64,000 bases of DNA from Utricularia gibba (GCA_002189035.1 NEEC01000004.1:5208001-5272000), one strand, 5' to 3'; counted from the stretch's first letter, positions 23,301-35,800 are shown. Notes: generated by a model not told the origin, from the sequence alone. A program made the numbers and translations.

Positions 23301-24945
23301 AAATATCACTTGAAAATAGTTGTCTTTATAATAAAGAGTGATTGGTGTTAGAGCTAACTCATACACACGTTTTCAAGACCCAAATTCATGTGGATATATG
23401 TCTGAACGAAATTACTGGGGTTTAAGCTAGGGCTTGTTTGAGATTCTTCTAGAGTGTTGAAATTGGGGGATCTAGGGTTTGAAGGTTTCGTCTTTTTGTC
23501 CTAAAAGTTCAAAAAGAAATGGTAATAATGAAAGTTTTTTTGGTATATTGCATGTGTTTATGGTCACTCAGATGCGTTAGATTTTCATATCACGGACACT
23601 AGTGTGCAAGTAGACTGCTGTGAAACAGTGATGGTTGCACACAAGGCAATAATCTTAACAAAATCTATCCTTAACATCTGTCTTGAAGGCAGAGGGAGAT
23701 TCATTCATGAGGGCAAAAGACTGAAAGAACAGCTGAGTTTGTCTGAATTGGACACGCAGTCAGGGGCCCCGTTACAGGGGAGGAAACAAAGGAGAATCTC
23801 TGTGTAATGTCAGTGCACATTCCTCTAGAGCTCAGGTAAACTTGCATTACTCTTAAAGAAAAACAAATGCCTGTATAGAAAGAGGTTTTGCTGTCAACAA
23901 TCGCCATGGCCAAGCTGCTGTTTTCATTGCTTTCTCGCAGTGGAAACGGGAAGATCGATGCCGATGAAAAGGGAAGAGGGAGCAGATGAAAAAAAGGCGA
24001 ACTTTAATCTGCTGCGGTAAACGCGGCAAAGAAATGAAGAGGGATTGCTTAACCTAAAAATGGTGCAGTAGAGTAGTAATAACATTGACTACGACGAGAC
24101 GCTCGGGGCCCCTCATCGAGCCAAGGAACTATTGTTGTCCATTGCGTGAGATCCTGAATTCATAGATAGCTTTTATTGTTGTTATCAGACATGGAGCCAG
24201 TGGGGTTGATGCGGTAAATTCAGAAGCTCCGGGGGACTCGAGGTCTCACCATTGGCGTTTATGGGAGTTGTTTTCAAACAAGAAGATGAAAGCAACAGGG
24301 TTGTTTTCATACTGCATGGGAACGAATGTTGCACTATGAATCACTACAGTGCTCGTGATGATCCACCTTCTAACATGGGATAAATCGACCACACAGAATG
24401 CTGAATGCCGAAGTTGTTTCTGATACAAAAATGCTTCGTGTTGCAGTGATTGCACGAGGCTTGTGGGATGATTTGCAAGTATCATTTGGCAGTATGCAAT
24501 GCGTGGTATCTAATTCTGATTCCCAGAATGAGAGGGAACCTTCATAATACCTTCAAAATACAAGCGCATTAGGCGAAATGGGGAAGAATCCACTTTTTGG
24601 GTGACTGAGTTTTGCTTTTGCTGCAATGCTATGGAACAAACCCTAGGCCTTGTGTCCTCTGACTTGGGAAAGTAATCATGTATAAGTGTAAAAGGAAGGG
24701 CAAGTGTTTCAGTGTACAGAAAATTTCCTCTTTAAGACATTAAATCCCAACTGATGAACACACCTTTTTGTAATTGAAAGATAAATTTTTATTCACAAAT
24801 TCAGTGCTTAATGTCCCAAAAGCCGCAGATGTCATCTTTCAACAGTTGTTTTCTTTTTTCTTGACATTTGATGCTGAAAAAGAAAAGGGAAGAAGGAGGG
24901 GTCTGGTTTTTGATTGACCTGAGGGAAGCAATTTATGAGCTGAAG
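20314..24945. other. Intergenic DNA, 4.6 kb, no supported gene
   Basis: AT-rich DNA with islands of higher GC (21.3-21.6 and 22.1-22.6 kb). The minus frame at 22259-22533 has an ATG and decent length, but no domain that I know and no clear splice partner. The last 300 bases are the likely promoter and leader of the TCP gene. No LTR or transposase seen. Confidence 0.45.
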
Positions 24946-25797
24946 ATGTTTGGAAGCAAGGAAAGTCACATCTTTTCTTCCTTTCACTCACAACCCTCTA
25001 CATCCATTGCTGCTCTCAGTGATGCTGAAGCCTCTCAGATCCACCGGAACCACCGCCACCTGCTCTCCGGCACCTACACAACGAGTGGGGTTGAAGTTCC
25101 GGAGCAAGAACCTCCGAATACAAATGATGGGAAGCCAGGTGCAAAGAAGGATAGGCACAGCAAGATATACACGTCTCAAGGGCCACGAGATAGGAGAGTG
25201 AGGCTCTCCATTGGCATTGCTAGGAAGTTCTTTGATCTGCAAGAACTTCTAGGTTTCGACAAGCCGAGCAAGACCCTAGATTGGCTGCTCACCAAATCGA
25301 AGAATGCGATCAATGATCTGGTGCAGAAGAGGCAGAATGCTGATACTTCAGACAAAGGGAAGTCTCCAGAGGGTTCTAGAAAAAGACATGGAAGGGCTGC
25401 TAAGGATTCACAGGCGGTTGATCTTGTTAAGGAGTCACGGGTGAAGGCAAGGGCAAGGGCTAGGGAGAGGACAAGGGAGAAGATGCAGATGAGGAGCAGC
25501 CGAGACTTCAGCACCTTGAGCTCTTCAATCCCAATGCAGTACATGAATCACCCCAATGGATTCAATGATTATCAACAACTGAACCAAGATATGATCCAAG
25601 AATCTGTTGTGATCAAGATGAAAGCAAAGCCACATCCCTCGATTTTTGGTTTTCATCAGAACCTTATCATCTCTAGAGATTTCACTTCAAACTGCGCCAT
25701 CCCAGCTCCCTACACCTCCACTGAGAATTGGGATATCAGCAACCCTCAATCGAACGCATACTCTGCTTTGGATCAGTACAAGTTCAATGACAGGTAA
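24946..25797 (+). CDS. CYC/TB1-class TCP transcription factor
   Basis: DNA-binding regulator of organ growth, floral symmetry or branching. The 283-residue protein has a complete basic helix-loop-helix TCP domain at residues 67-125 ([20 protein letters not shown], then [18 protein letters not shown] and [15 protein letters not shown]). The arginine-rich R domain at 163-180 ([18 protein letters not shown]) is diagnostic of the CYC/TB1 (ECE) clade. A C-terminal TENWDIS-like motif is also seen. The start is the Met before FGSKES, because clade members begin MFG and the upstream in-frame Met has no conserved sequence. Near the end, GACAG/gtaaat...tttcag could be spliced (intron about 25793-25860), changing only the last residue or two. 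I cannot decide between the CYC1, CYC2 and CYC3 subclades. Confidence 0.92.
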   Translation: MFGSKESHIFSSFHSQPSTSIAALSDAEASQIHRNHRHLLSGTYTTSGVEVPEQEPPNTNDGKPGAKKDRHSKIYTSQGPRDRRVRLSIGIARKFFDLQELLGFDKPSKTLDWLLTKSKNAINDLVQKRQNADTSDKGKSPEGSRKRHGRAAKDSQAVDLVKESRVKARARARERTREKMQMRSSRDFSTLSSSIPMQYMNHPNGFNDYQQLNQDMIQESVVIKMKAKPHPSIFGFHQNLIISRDFTSNCAIPAPYTSTENWDISNPQSNAYSALDQYKFNDR

Positions 25798-26430
25798 ATA
25801 ATGCACAAACATCTCTTCCCAAAATGTTCTTACACACAAACCCTCTTCTCTTTGGTTTCAGCAGTTGAAGACAAGAGATGTTAGGGAACTGATGCTCGTT
25901 CAAGTTTGAAGCTGTCCATTTGCGTTGCCATCTGCAACTCTTTTCCTGTCTGAATACTCAGTTTTCTTTCTTCTTTCCCTGAAGTTCATATCCTGCTACT
26001 TTGAACTCTTTACTCCTACTGATTTATTGTATCTAATGGGATTCGTGCTTCTTCCTCATGCCCTTGGTCCTATCTGAATATGCAACTCACTATCCCTTTG
26101 ATGTCTTCTGCTCCATTTTTTTGTTACTTCAATGCAGGTGAGATCAATGAAATCTAATTCTCTCTTTATGTGTCCAAGTGTGATGCCTTGAGAAGTTCAA
26201 TTCCTAAATGCATGCGAAAAGGGAAAGACGACCAAGATTCCCAAACAAAGCGATCTGCCTATGCTAAAATGGCATCATGTTTATATTAATTAAATGCTAT
26301 ATTTAAACATTATGTTCACAAGGCCACCCTAGCGGAAATGGGGAAATAATAGGATCCAATGGGCTTAAACATTGTTGTGTAGGCCCACTTTACTTGAAAG
26401 GACTATTGGGCCGTAAGAGAGGCTCAACTG
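25798..26430. other. Intergenic: TCP 3' region and UMP1 promoter
   Basis: No gene. The right side has GGCCCA/TGGGCC (near 26380 and 26408) and TGGGCT (26358) elements, the site II type often seen upstream of proteasome and ribosomal genes. Confidence 0.5.
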
Positions 26431-26440
26431 TATATATAAA
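26431..26440 (+). promoter_or_regulatory. TATA box of the UMP1 gene
   Basis: TATATATAAA, about 70 bases upstream of the UMP1 ATG and just downstream of TGGGCC. Confidence 0.6.
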
Positions 26441-26505
26441 TTTTTGAAAGCCTCGATCTTGCCGGTTTTCTTGTTTCAAGATTTCTCCGTTACAATTTTC
26501 CGATC

Positions 26506-27465
26506 ATGGATTCATTGAAGAGGATTTCAGCCGACGGGCGTTCTGACGATTTGATGCGGTACGGACTTCATGGTGTGAAGAGTATATTATCGAGCGTCAT
26601 CGTCTAGTAACTGCGTATTCTTTGGTATGTCTTTTGAATTTGCTTGTGTATGTTGAATTTGTAGGGTGTGTTCAGTTTTTTAATATCTGACGTTCATGGA
26701 GAAAGTTTTTGAGTAACACGTATGGGGCTGCACTTCTAATGAAAATGAATCTCGAAAGTTTTCATGTATAAGTAAAAAAACATTTGTCTTTTGGCTCTTT
26801 TCTGTAAGCGTATTCTGAAGTTTAACATATTTGATACTGTGTCTGATCTGTTACACATGGAGCTGATTGCACATGTTTTCTGTCTTATGTTAGCCTATAG
26901 TCTAGAAAATTGTCTACCTTTTAGCTTGTCATGGAGTTCTTCTGAACGAAACGCATGTGGATGTTGCATTTGTCGACAGATTTCAAAGGCCTCCCGGTGC
27001 TATACCCTCTTCTTACGTGGGACTTGGGGCCTTATCAGAAACATTGGAAGATTTTGGTTTTGAAGACTATCTCAATGGTATTAAAGTGAAATATCTGTGG
27101 CTTGCATTTCATAAAATTAATGTGAAATAGTGGTGCACGTATACCAATATTTCGCTATGAAGAACTTGTGCCATGTCAAAAACGCATGATATTTTGTGAT
27201 ACTTTTTTCATGCATGGGAACCTGCTCATGGAGATTCATTGCTTTCTATGAAGACTATCTCAATGTTTTCTCTCCGCTTATGACTATCTCACTGTTTTCT
27301 CTCCGCTTATGCTTCTCGAATAGGGATAATCGCTGGTTTATAACATGTGTTCTGCCACTTTTAGATCCAAGAGATTCGGAGTCAGCTCGTCCCGTAGACA
27401 TGCACCATGGGATGGAAGTGCGCCTTGGGCTGTCTGAAGGTTCTCCATGCCCCAGCTTCATGTGA
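26506..27465 (+). CDS. UMP1: Proteasome maturation factor UMP1/POMP, frame-broken
   Basis: UMP1 assists assembly of the 20S proteasome and is degraded by it. Exon 1 (26506-26624) gives MDSLKRISADGRSDDLMRYG then LHGVKS. The next residues fit KSDII..H.L only if one base is added at about 26583. Exon 2 (about 26690-26758) holds SNTYGAALLMKMNLER, matching NTYGTAFPLKMDLDR; its donor reads AAAG/TTTT where AAAG/GTTT is expected. Exon 3 (26980-27077) gives FQRPPGAIPSSYVGLGALSE then TLEDFGFEDYLN, and exon 4 (27365-27465) DPRDSESARPVDMHHGMEVR then LGLSEGSPCPSFM, both intact. So the back half is well preserved while the front half has two one-base losses and a poorly conserved stretch before SNTYG. It is a degenerating copy or a gene damaged in assembly; the TATA and site II promoter favour a live gene. 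Confidence 0.75.
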
Positions 27466-27779
27466 AAAAGGGACCTGCTTTAGGCTCCTCACAGGTATCT
27501 GAGTCCGCACATCTAGCCTGTTGACAAATGAATGCTACTAATCTCGTACCATTTTTCATTTTGTCGACTTTGTTTCTTGTGTTACTGCTAAAATTTTCGA
27601 ATGATTCTGTCCACGGTTAACACATTGAGGCATAGATATGGTATTTCTCAACAAAAGACAGCAGACAATGAAAATTCACGATCAGAAAGAGTAGTACAAA
27701 CAATAACGATGTCCTGATTATTGAGTGAACAGAACCCATGCACTTTCAAGCTTGATCTCCAAAGCAAACATCTCAGGTC
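27466..27779. other. Convergent spacer between UMP1 and 6PGDH
   Basis: 314 bases between two stop codons on opposite strands. It should hold both 3'UTRs. Nothing else seen. Confidence 0.6.
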
Positions 27780-29246
27780 TCAGTTATCTTTCTTAGCAAT
27801 CTTGAACCACTCGGTGTGGAAAGATCCAGCCACATCCACCCTTTCGTATGTGTGAGCACCAAAGTAGTCTCTCTGAGCTTGAACCAAATTCGCAGGAGAC
27901 CGTTCCCTTCGATAGGTATCGAAGTAAGCAAGACTTGCAGACATACCTGGGGTGCTAATGCCAGAGTTGATGGCAAGACACACCACTCTCCTCCATCCAG
28001 CCTGGCGGTCGATAATTTCTTTTGCAAATTCTGGATCCACAAGGAGGCTAGCAAGCTCAGGGTTTCTATCGTACGCCTTCTTGATCCGGTCTAAGAAGAT
28101 AGCGCGAATGATGCAGCCTCCTTTCCAGATCCTGGCTAGTTCCCCGAGTTGCAGGTTCCACCCCTTCTCTATGCTCTTTGCACGTATCAGATTCATCCCT
28201 TGTGCATAGCTGCAGATTTTAGATGCATACAGCGCTTGCCTGACATCATCAATTAGTTTTTTCTTGTCAACATGCTGATCGGTTAGAGCATCATCAAAGC
28301 CACTGGACTTGAAGACTTTGGCAGCAGCAGTTCTCTCCTCCTTCAGGCCACTCAAAAATCTGGAATCCAGAGAAGCTTCAATCGTTGGTGCAGCAACTGA
28401 TAGTTCAGCAGCCTGCTGAACTGTCCATTTCCCAGTTCCCTTCATCCCAGTTTTGTCCAACACTTTGTCAACTAGATGCCCATCCCCCTTGTCATCCTTG
28501 ACTCGAAATATATCTGCAGTGATTTCAATCAAGAAGCTTGATAACTCTCCCTTGTTCCAGTCTGAAAATGCATCAGCCAGCTCTTCATTCGTCAGTTTTC
28601 CAGCAGTTTTCAAAACATCATACGCCTCAGCAATCAGCTGCATATCACCATACTCGATTCCATTGTGGACCATTTTAACGAAGTTTCCAGCTCCACCTTT
28701 TCCTATATATGTCACGCAAGGGCCACTATCGGCAACGAAGGCAGCAACTTTGAGAAGAATGTCTTCCACGTACTTGTAAGCTTCAAACGAGCCTCCAGGC
28801 ATCAGAGATGGGCCATGGCGGGCGCCTTCTTCTCCACCAGAAACTCCCATGCCGAGGTACAGAAGGCCTGATTCTGCAACAGCCTTCTCCCTTCGCTCAG
28901 TGTTCTCGTACCACTCATTTCCACCGTCTATTATGCAGTCTCCTTCCTCCAAATGGGCAGTAAGTGTTTTAATTGTAGCATCCACAGGGGCACCAGCCTT
29001 GACAAGAATGATGATGGCACGAGGTTTCTGGATGGATTCAACAAAGGATTTGGGATCATGGTAACCGTACAAGGGAAGGTTGCCTTCCAGTTTCGCCCTT
29101 TCGACAGTCTCGTCCACCTTAGAGGTTGTCCGATTGTAAACAGAGATGGGAAAACCTTTCTCAGCAATGTTAAGGGCTAAGTTTTGCCCCATAACAGCCA
29201 GGCCAACAAGACCTATTCTCGTCAACGGTTTTGATGTATGAGCCAT
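27780..29246 (-). CDS. PGD: 6-phosphogluconate dehydrogenase, decarboxylating, cytosolic type
   Basis: Oxidises 6-phosphogluconate to ribulose 5-phosphate and CO2 with NADP+ in the oxidative pentose phosphate pathway. Single uninterrupted coding exon, 488 residues, the usual length. The N-terminal Rossmann motif is IGLVGLAVMGQNLALN; VSGGEEGARHGPSLMPGG and KMVHNGIEYGDMQ form the substrate and catalytic region (the conserved Lys and Asn-Glu pair are present); the family signature is LDKTGMKGTGKWTVQ. There is no transit peptide: the protein starts MAHTSKPLTRIGLVG, so a cytosolic enzyme is expected. The ATG at 29246 follows an AG splice acceptor (ttggcag/gtgatctaATG), and a matching donor near 29633 implies a 5'UTR intron of about 375 bases, as commonly found in plant PGD genes. 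The C-terminus is KIAKKDN. Confidence 0.96.
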   Translation of the reverse strand: MAHTSKPLTRIGLVGLAVMGQNLALNIAEKGFPISVYNRTTSKVDETVERAKLEGNLPLYGYHDPKSFVESIQKPRAIIILVKAGAPVDATIKTLTAHLEEGDCIIDGGNEWYENTERREKAVAESGLLYLGMGVSGGEEGARHGPSLMPGGSFEAYKYVEDILLKVAAFVADSGPCVTYIGKGGAGNFVKMVHNGIEYGDMQLIAEAYDVLKTAGKLTNEELADAFSDWNKGELSSFLIEITADIFRVKDDKGDGHLVDKVLDKTGMKGTGKWTVQQAAELSVAAPTIEASLDSRFLSGLKEERTAAAKVFKSSGFDDALTDQHVDKKKLIDDVRQALYASKICSYAQGMNLIRAKSIEKGWNLQLGELARIWKGGCIIRAIFLDRIKKAYDRNPELASLLVDPEFAKEIIDRQAGWRRVVCLAINSGISTPGMSASLAYFDTYRRERSPANLVQAQRDYFGAHTYERVDVAGSFHTEWFKIAKKDN

Positions 29247-30077
29247 TAGATCACCTGCCAAGAAACTTGAACCAGATCAGAATAGATACACATCTCATAA
29301 GATGGGAGACCCACAAGATCGCCTAATCACGTAATCGTAGCAATCAATGATGCATTTACAACCCATTTTTACACATCAGCAGGATTTGCAGTAAAGATTC
29401 CATCTTTAGAAACAAGATAGCAAGATCGAGTATATTCGCAACGCGCCGCAGGATCAAGCCCACCAAACAATTCTCAAAGTACAAAAAGATCAAGCAAAAG
29501 ACAAGATACAAAAGCTGCATCTCTTTAATAAAAAATCAAGACTTGAAATCAAGGAATCATTAAGTACCCAAACAATATCACAACCCAGAAACCAGTTTTC
29601 TGTTTAATCAACCACCCAACAAAAAGCTCAAACCTTGAACAGGAAGTGAGATGAATTGATGATATCCACCAGAGAAATCGGGATCGCCCAAAACACAAGG
29701 AATGCGAAGTTAAATACAGAGAAGAGGCATCAACTGGTCAAGACCTGCTAAGTTCCCACCTTGATTTTTAAGCCTGGTTAGGTGGGCTGGCCGGGGCGAC
29801 TCAATCAAGACATGAGCCTTTGGAATTTGGTTGGTGGAGACGAGTTGAATTATTGACACTTTTGACCTCGTGAACCAGACGCGCATTTTTATAATATTAG
29901 TATATTCATACCGACTAGCCATAAGCCAAAGAAAGGTAGACAAATGAGAAGGCAAATGAGAAGAAGGAAGGGTAGACTTGTCACACCGTCCCATTTCTTC
30001 TGCTGTCTATCGTCAAAGAAAATTTGAACTGATACCATAAGCCAGAGAAGCAGCTTTTCTGGAAGAAACGGGGCTTG
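29247..30077. other. 6PGDH 5'UTR intron, first exon and promoter
   Basis: No coding sequence. 29257-29633 reads as a 5'UTR intron on the minus strand; the rest is promoter up to the GAUT9 stop codon. Confidence 0.55.
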
Positions 30078-32101
30078 TTACACGCCAAAATTGCACATCT
30101 GCAAGAACTCCATTTCACTGTCGACATATGTACTCCAGAACTGCTTGTAACTGTTCATGCCAATATCAAGCCACGGCTTCATATCTCCGTTGAAATGGAT
30201 CACAGCGCCATTCTTGATCTCATCGATGCTGATACTGGGATTGATCCCCAGCCCCAGTACATGCCACTTCTTGTCCAGGGGTTTCGTTTTGGAGTAAAAT
30301 GTAACGAGTCCGGCCGGCAAGGTACCGAGTTGCCATAATGTTCGGTCTTTATTCTGATCAGTTTCATGGGCAGAAGAGTTGTGTTAGCAGGAATGGATAT
30401 GTGTGCAGGAATGGATGAAGTACGGAATGTGTAAAGCTTACCAGATTCTGCCAATAATGATAGTCCTGAGTGCATTTTTCTCTTCGCCAAGCATCCAGAT
30501 CGAACATGTTTAGACCAAATGCCCAGGCACATGCCTTTGGATTGAACTTCTCTTTGATACGAGGGTGTGAGAAGTTGAGATACTTTGATAAGCGGTGGAA
30601 GGATCCGAAGCAGGTGTTGACGGCTGCATTCACCTTCCCTTCCATGTCAATTTTCCACAAGGCTGTCAAATCTTTCTGAACCACAACGTCATCGTCTAGA
30701 AAAAGAATCTTGTGCAGCTTTGGGTATAGCTCAGGGAGGTAGAATCTCAGGTGATTAAGCATTGAAATGTACTTGGGGTTCCTGAATTTCATGTTGCTTA
30801 TGTCTTTTGTGATATTGTCGGACCTGTTTTCAAAGTAAAACTTCTTTACACTGGCCGATTTCAGTTGCTTCAACACTGGAACATATGAGGAGTTTAAGAA
30901 CTTGAAATCATCCACAGCCTTTATCTCAATATGTGCTCCTCCTTTTACTGGTCTCATCTTAAACCAAACCTTTGTAGCAGCATAGTTCATCCGCTCTGTA
31001 ACAATGTGGATAACATGCTTCCATGGCTCCTCTGCGTTCTTGACAATCGAGTTTACCACCACTGAAAGAGCAATCACATTGTCCGAAAATACAGCATAGT
31101 GGTATAAACTTGGGTCTTCAAATTCAGCCTCTGGCTCATCATCCACGTACTTTTCAGGATGCGCAATTCTCTCCTCAAGAAGCCTCATTGCAAGGCAATG
31201 GAGACTTTTAGGGGATGATCTTGCGGCAATGGAACTGGCAACAGCCCCATTTTTCTTGGCCTTCATGAGCAACTCATAGACTGCGAAAATTGTATCCTTT
31301 AGTTTCTGTATCTTCAACTGATTATCATAAGCCTCCTTGGTCTCTCCAACCATTAGCCTGACAACCTTTACCTTATCTTTCACCTCCTTCTCAAATTGTC
31401 TAAGCAAATCTTCATCAATCGGATCTTCAGATTCCAAAAACGCATTACGATAATTCTCCTTCATTTGAAGATCTGTGATACTCTGAGCCATGTCTTCGAA
31501 CACCTTCAGCTGCTTAGATATCTCAAGTTTGAGATTCCTAGCATAAGCGCCATATGCATTAACCAAGGCAACATGATTATTTGTTTGTTCACGTATCGAA
31601 TCTAATCTAGTCTTCCCAGCATCCGATTGCAAAGCTAAAAATGCCCTACGCACATGAGCGTTTCCACTTGTGTCCTTACCCTGTTCCAAAAAAAAGTTAA
31701 ATTTTCCATCCCTACGAAGCGCATCTGAAACCAAAATTTGAATGATAACGAAGGAACCAGCCAACATGATTTGAAGTTTGTTTCTTGATGTTAAAATGCT
31801 CTGGATCAGGCTAGAAAATGATAATCAGAGAGCAGCACATATTCCTAACGACTACAACGAGTGAATCGAAAACAAGCCAATGAAATCATTGAAATAAACG
31901 AGATTCAAAACATCCGAGACTCAAAACGAGAAGAACACTGACCGCATCTCCCCGCGGAGGGCGTGATTTCATAAGCACCGAGAAAGTGGCAAGAAACAGC
32001 AGCGTAAACATGGCGGAAAAGAAGACTCGGTAGCTACAGAAGCCTCGTGCCGCCGATCCGCTTCCCGATCCGACTCGGCCGCCGCGGGCAGCCATGGCCA
32101 T
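30078..32101 (-). CDS. GAUT9: Galacturonosyltransferase, GAUT9-type (GT8)
   Basis: Golgi type II membrane enzyme of pectin (homogalacturonan) synthesis. Exons 31943-32101, 30442-31680 and 30078-30353 join in frame to 557 residues; Arabidopsis GAUT9 and GAUT8 are nearly the same size. The N-terminus MAMAARGGRVGSGS precedes a membrane anchor (FSAMFTLLFLATFSVLM). A stem region with FLALQSDAGKTRLD follows, then the GT8 domain with LHCLAMRLLEERI, DPSLYHYAVFSDNVIA, HLRFYLPELYPKLHKILFLD followed by DDVV (the DxD metal/UDP site), FNPKACAWAFGLNMFDL and WHVLGLGINPS, HFNGDMKPW. Exon 2 is taken to start at the acceptor ttttttggaacag, which restores frame and family length; the upstream DALRRDGKF is intron read-through. 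Resemblance to GAUT9 is stronger than to QUA1/GAUT8 at the N-terminus. Confidence 0.94.
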
Positions 32102-32850
32102 CACGATCTCTACCCAGAGATCACCAAATCCGTTCCCTTTACAACAGAAAATGCACCAACAAATCCAGAAATCGTCGTTCTTCGACTCGTAGCCAAAAGC
32201 ACATCAAGCATTCAGCATGACAGTGAAACTGCGAATGACTTCGCTCTCCCTGTCTACACACATACACGAATCTGCCCGTGCCGTATTTGTCAGTAGCTGT
32301 CAGAGTAGTTCGCCGTTTGTATATATGGCAGTCTGCGGCAGTGAACCCCAACCCGCGTCGGTGGAATTTATTTTTTTGTCGAAATATTATATAAATAACA
32401 AGGGTAGATTATGCAAAACATGCGCTGTTTAATGAAGGCCCGGCCCATAATTGAAACCCCCGGCCCAGCTCAACTTCGAGCTTGAGGTAAAGAAGAGAGG
32501 CCCATGAGACCACCCAATACGGAGGCCCATTTCAAAATAACAAATTATTTTTTCTACAAAAATCCATAAAAGAAACACGTTCTATAAATATCAAATACAC
32601 AGAGTTGTGCATACCCTGAATCCTCAGAAGATGACCAAACAGTCTGAAGCAAACACCAGATGTCAAAATAAAAAGCTAATTTAGCCTGTCAAGATGATGA
32701 AAAGCCTCTGGTAGAATCAAGTAGCAATGCTAAGAGTAACACTTTTAGTTTCTTTTCTTGGTGTCTCTCCTTCAGTCACATCCTCATGTAATGCAACACA
32801 CTCACGGCAAGAAGAGAAGGAAAGAAAATGAGCAGTTTATTCCCAAACCT
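32102..32850. other. GAUT9 promoter and Sec24 3' region
   Basis: No gene. GGCCCA/TGGGCC motifs lie near 32430-32530. The Sec24 3'UTR should occupy the right end. Confidence 0.5.
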
Positions 32851-35800
32851 TCAAGCCATTTTGGTGTGTATCTGTCGATGAATGTGTATTAGGAAATCTA
32901 CGTAGGAGAGGCCATCGTTCGTTGTGTCTTCCAGCATCAGCCTCAGGAATTGCTTTTCTGAAATCATAAGGTAGAGACAGTGATAACCGGGACAGGAATA
33001 AAATTTCTAAGGCAGATTGTTCTGTGGGCTGAACTAACCTGCTTGAAGGTCTGATTGTCTGCACAACTTCAAGCTGTAGCGGAGACGAGTATAACAAAGA
33101 GCAAGTGAATAACAGAAGGGAATTTTCTTATTTCACTACTGAAAAAGATGAAAAAACGTTATACATACCGCAGATAAGAACATCGCTGTTGCCTTATTTC
33201 TTTCATGATCGCATTCAGTTTCTTTGAGAGCGGATTGTCCAACTGTTGCAAAATGAGCTGTGGAAGGAGTAAAGTAGCAGTAAGAACTATGATGATTAGA
33301 TGGACTATGGAACTACGGTACTTATTTCTATTATGTTGCTTCACTAATTGAAATAGGTGGGAGGAGCCCAGCTGAAAAAAAATTATGTTGCCAATAACTG
33401 AAGGTTAACAGAAAAACCTGGTCAGGGATTCCCTCGACAGATGTGGCACCGAACACCTGATGCAGAATACTTGGTTGGACTGAACTACCGACATATATCA
33501 AACAATCTTCTCCATTCTCAAGAAGATATATTCCATCGTCTCTTATTCCTGCGCGTACAAGTGGAATTGGAGGGGAATAACAGAGCCATGGGAGTCCTGG
33601 AAAAATTGAAGAACACAAATTACTTGAATGCAGAGTACATAGGTAAATGAACGCCAGTATATGTGTTTACATATTGCAATACCTCTTCTTCAGGGTTATG
33701 AATCGTAACCATCCGAGGATACACTAATGGAATTGCCAAATGAACAGGCAAACGGTTAACATTACTGATCCAATATGACCTATCGTCTAGTCTTCCATCA
33801 GAACGCAACCCTGTGCTTTTTAGCAGTGCTGCAAAAAAAAGCCGAAGGGGGGGGGGGGTGTTCAGGAACTTCAACTAAAAATGAAACAAGGGAAGCATTG
33901 CAGCAAAAGAAGATCACAAAAATGTACCGAGTGCATATAAGGGGAGCAATTTAAGTGTCTCGGGTAGAATAAGTTGTCCAGAGGATGAAACTGTTGCACA
34001 GAACTTCCGGTAGGAATATAAAATGTTGATGCAAGTATTTGTTACTTGATCCCGTACTTGTGCCAAAGGGGCGGATGGAATTTCATTAGCAGCTGTCAAG
34101 TGAAAAGTGAACAGAACATCATTAAAATTTTTTTAAAAAAACGCACTTTCCATGCATAACACATAACGATCAATATATCCCGAAAGTGGAAGGAAAACTG
34201 AAGAAGCTACAACAAGGAAAGTTAAGCAAAAATCTAAGAGCTAAATTACATTGCTTCAGGATACAAGCAAAGTGCGTGTCGAGATCAGCTGAACGGTATA
34301 GATTACTCAGCATATTGGTGCAAGGAAGAGATAATGTTGAAACTCGGATTCTGCGTTGTCCAGATACAGTGGTGTAAAGAAGAGCACACTAAGGACAAGA
34401 ACATAAAAAAGATGTTAGAAGGTCAGGAATTAAGGTTAATTAAAGGGAAAAAGAGATCTAAGGGGCCAAATTTCTACAGAAAAATTTAAATTTAGGATCC
34501 CTTCCTGGTATCAGGACGAGACCAAAAAATGTCCAGCAGTTACAGTCATACCTGAAAAGAACATTCTGTCCCTTCCTGCAACTTATCATCGTGCTTCAGT
34601 GATACCATTATCGCCTTGTCACAGTCAATCTAAAATATTTGAAATCGGATGAACATCATAGAAGAGTTAAAAGGAAAAAGAAATATATTAAGAATGGGTA
34701 CGAACAGCAGGAAGATCCACATCAGTTGGTATTCGCCTACAGAAGTTTCCTGAGTATTCTTGAACTTGAATACCCTAAACAAAAAGAAATGAGAAAAACA
34801 ATAGCAATTAGCTTCTCCACTACACATTCTCTCACTTGCTGTACAACATAGCTCATAATGTTTTTTATTTGAGATGTCAAGATAAGATAAACAACCTGGC
34901 TGCATCTCACGCGCATCACTGCCTCAAAACCTTGTGGTCTTTTCACATTCCACCTTAGGTCATTGTAAAGTTTAGCAGTATCTGAAAGGGCTGAAAAAGG
35001 ATAATAATAATACACCTGAACAGAAACACCAATATTAGAGATATGTTAGTGATGGTCAATGGAAGATAAAAATAAACATCAAGGCAATTCTAAGAATGGT
35101 TTATCAAACGGGAAGCCATTCTGAAAATATATTAAAATTACAACCACACCATCACATGAACAAAAACACACAGGCGCACAGCCTCCTTCAGCAACAATGC
35201 TTGGAAAACATGTTCATTAACACGATTCATCTGTGGGGGTTACTTTTGGATAGATTTCTTTCAAATAATGCACCTCATCAAAACTCCAATCCAAATGCGT
35301 TCATTCTCCATAAATAGAGCTAAAAATTTCAACACGAGCGCATAACAACATGCAGTTAAACATAAGATTTTCCAGTAACACCCCTAACAAATACCCACAT
35401 CATGTAGGGATATAAAAAGTTACCTGACCGCCTGTAGTCTTTGGGAAAACAGAGACAGAAGCTATATCTGCATATGCTTGAGTTGTAATAAACAAATCAA
35501 CACAAACCTACAAATCAGAATAGAAGGTGAATCCACATTCAGAAAACTGGAATAAAATTGAGATTGACAAGCGTCTAAATATCACCTGATACTCCGCAAA
35601 CTCAATTGCCATTGTCTTAAGAGTTTTGTCTGCTGGCTGTAGTAATTTATGGGCTTCCTGAGTTTCAAAACATTTGGCAACTTCATTGTTGGTTCTCAGC
35701 GTCACAAAAAACTAAATTACTCTAATTAAAAAGAGGATAAAAAGACAGACATATACTGCAACTAAAACAAATAGAGATTTTGGAAACTGAACACAGTTTA

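Noticed and set aside
30364-30440. Extension of GAUT9 exon 2 past NL into SFTHSVLHPF
   Set aside because: A GT donor at 30441 and the next exon NKDRTLWQLGTL match the family exactly; the extension is intron.
33849-33860. G12 homopolymer in a Sec24 intron as a functional G-tract
   Set aside because: It lies beside a splice acceptor of normal form and is most simply a homopolymer of uncertain length.
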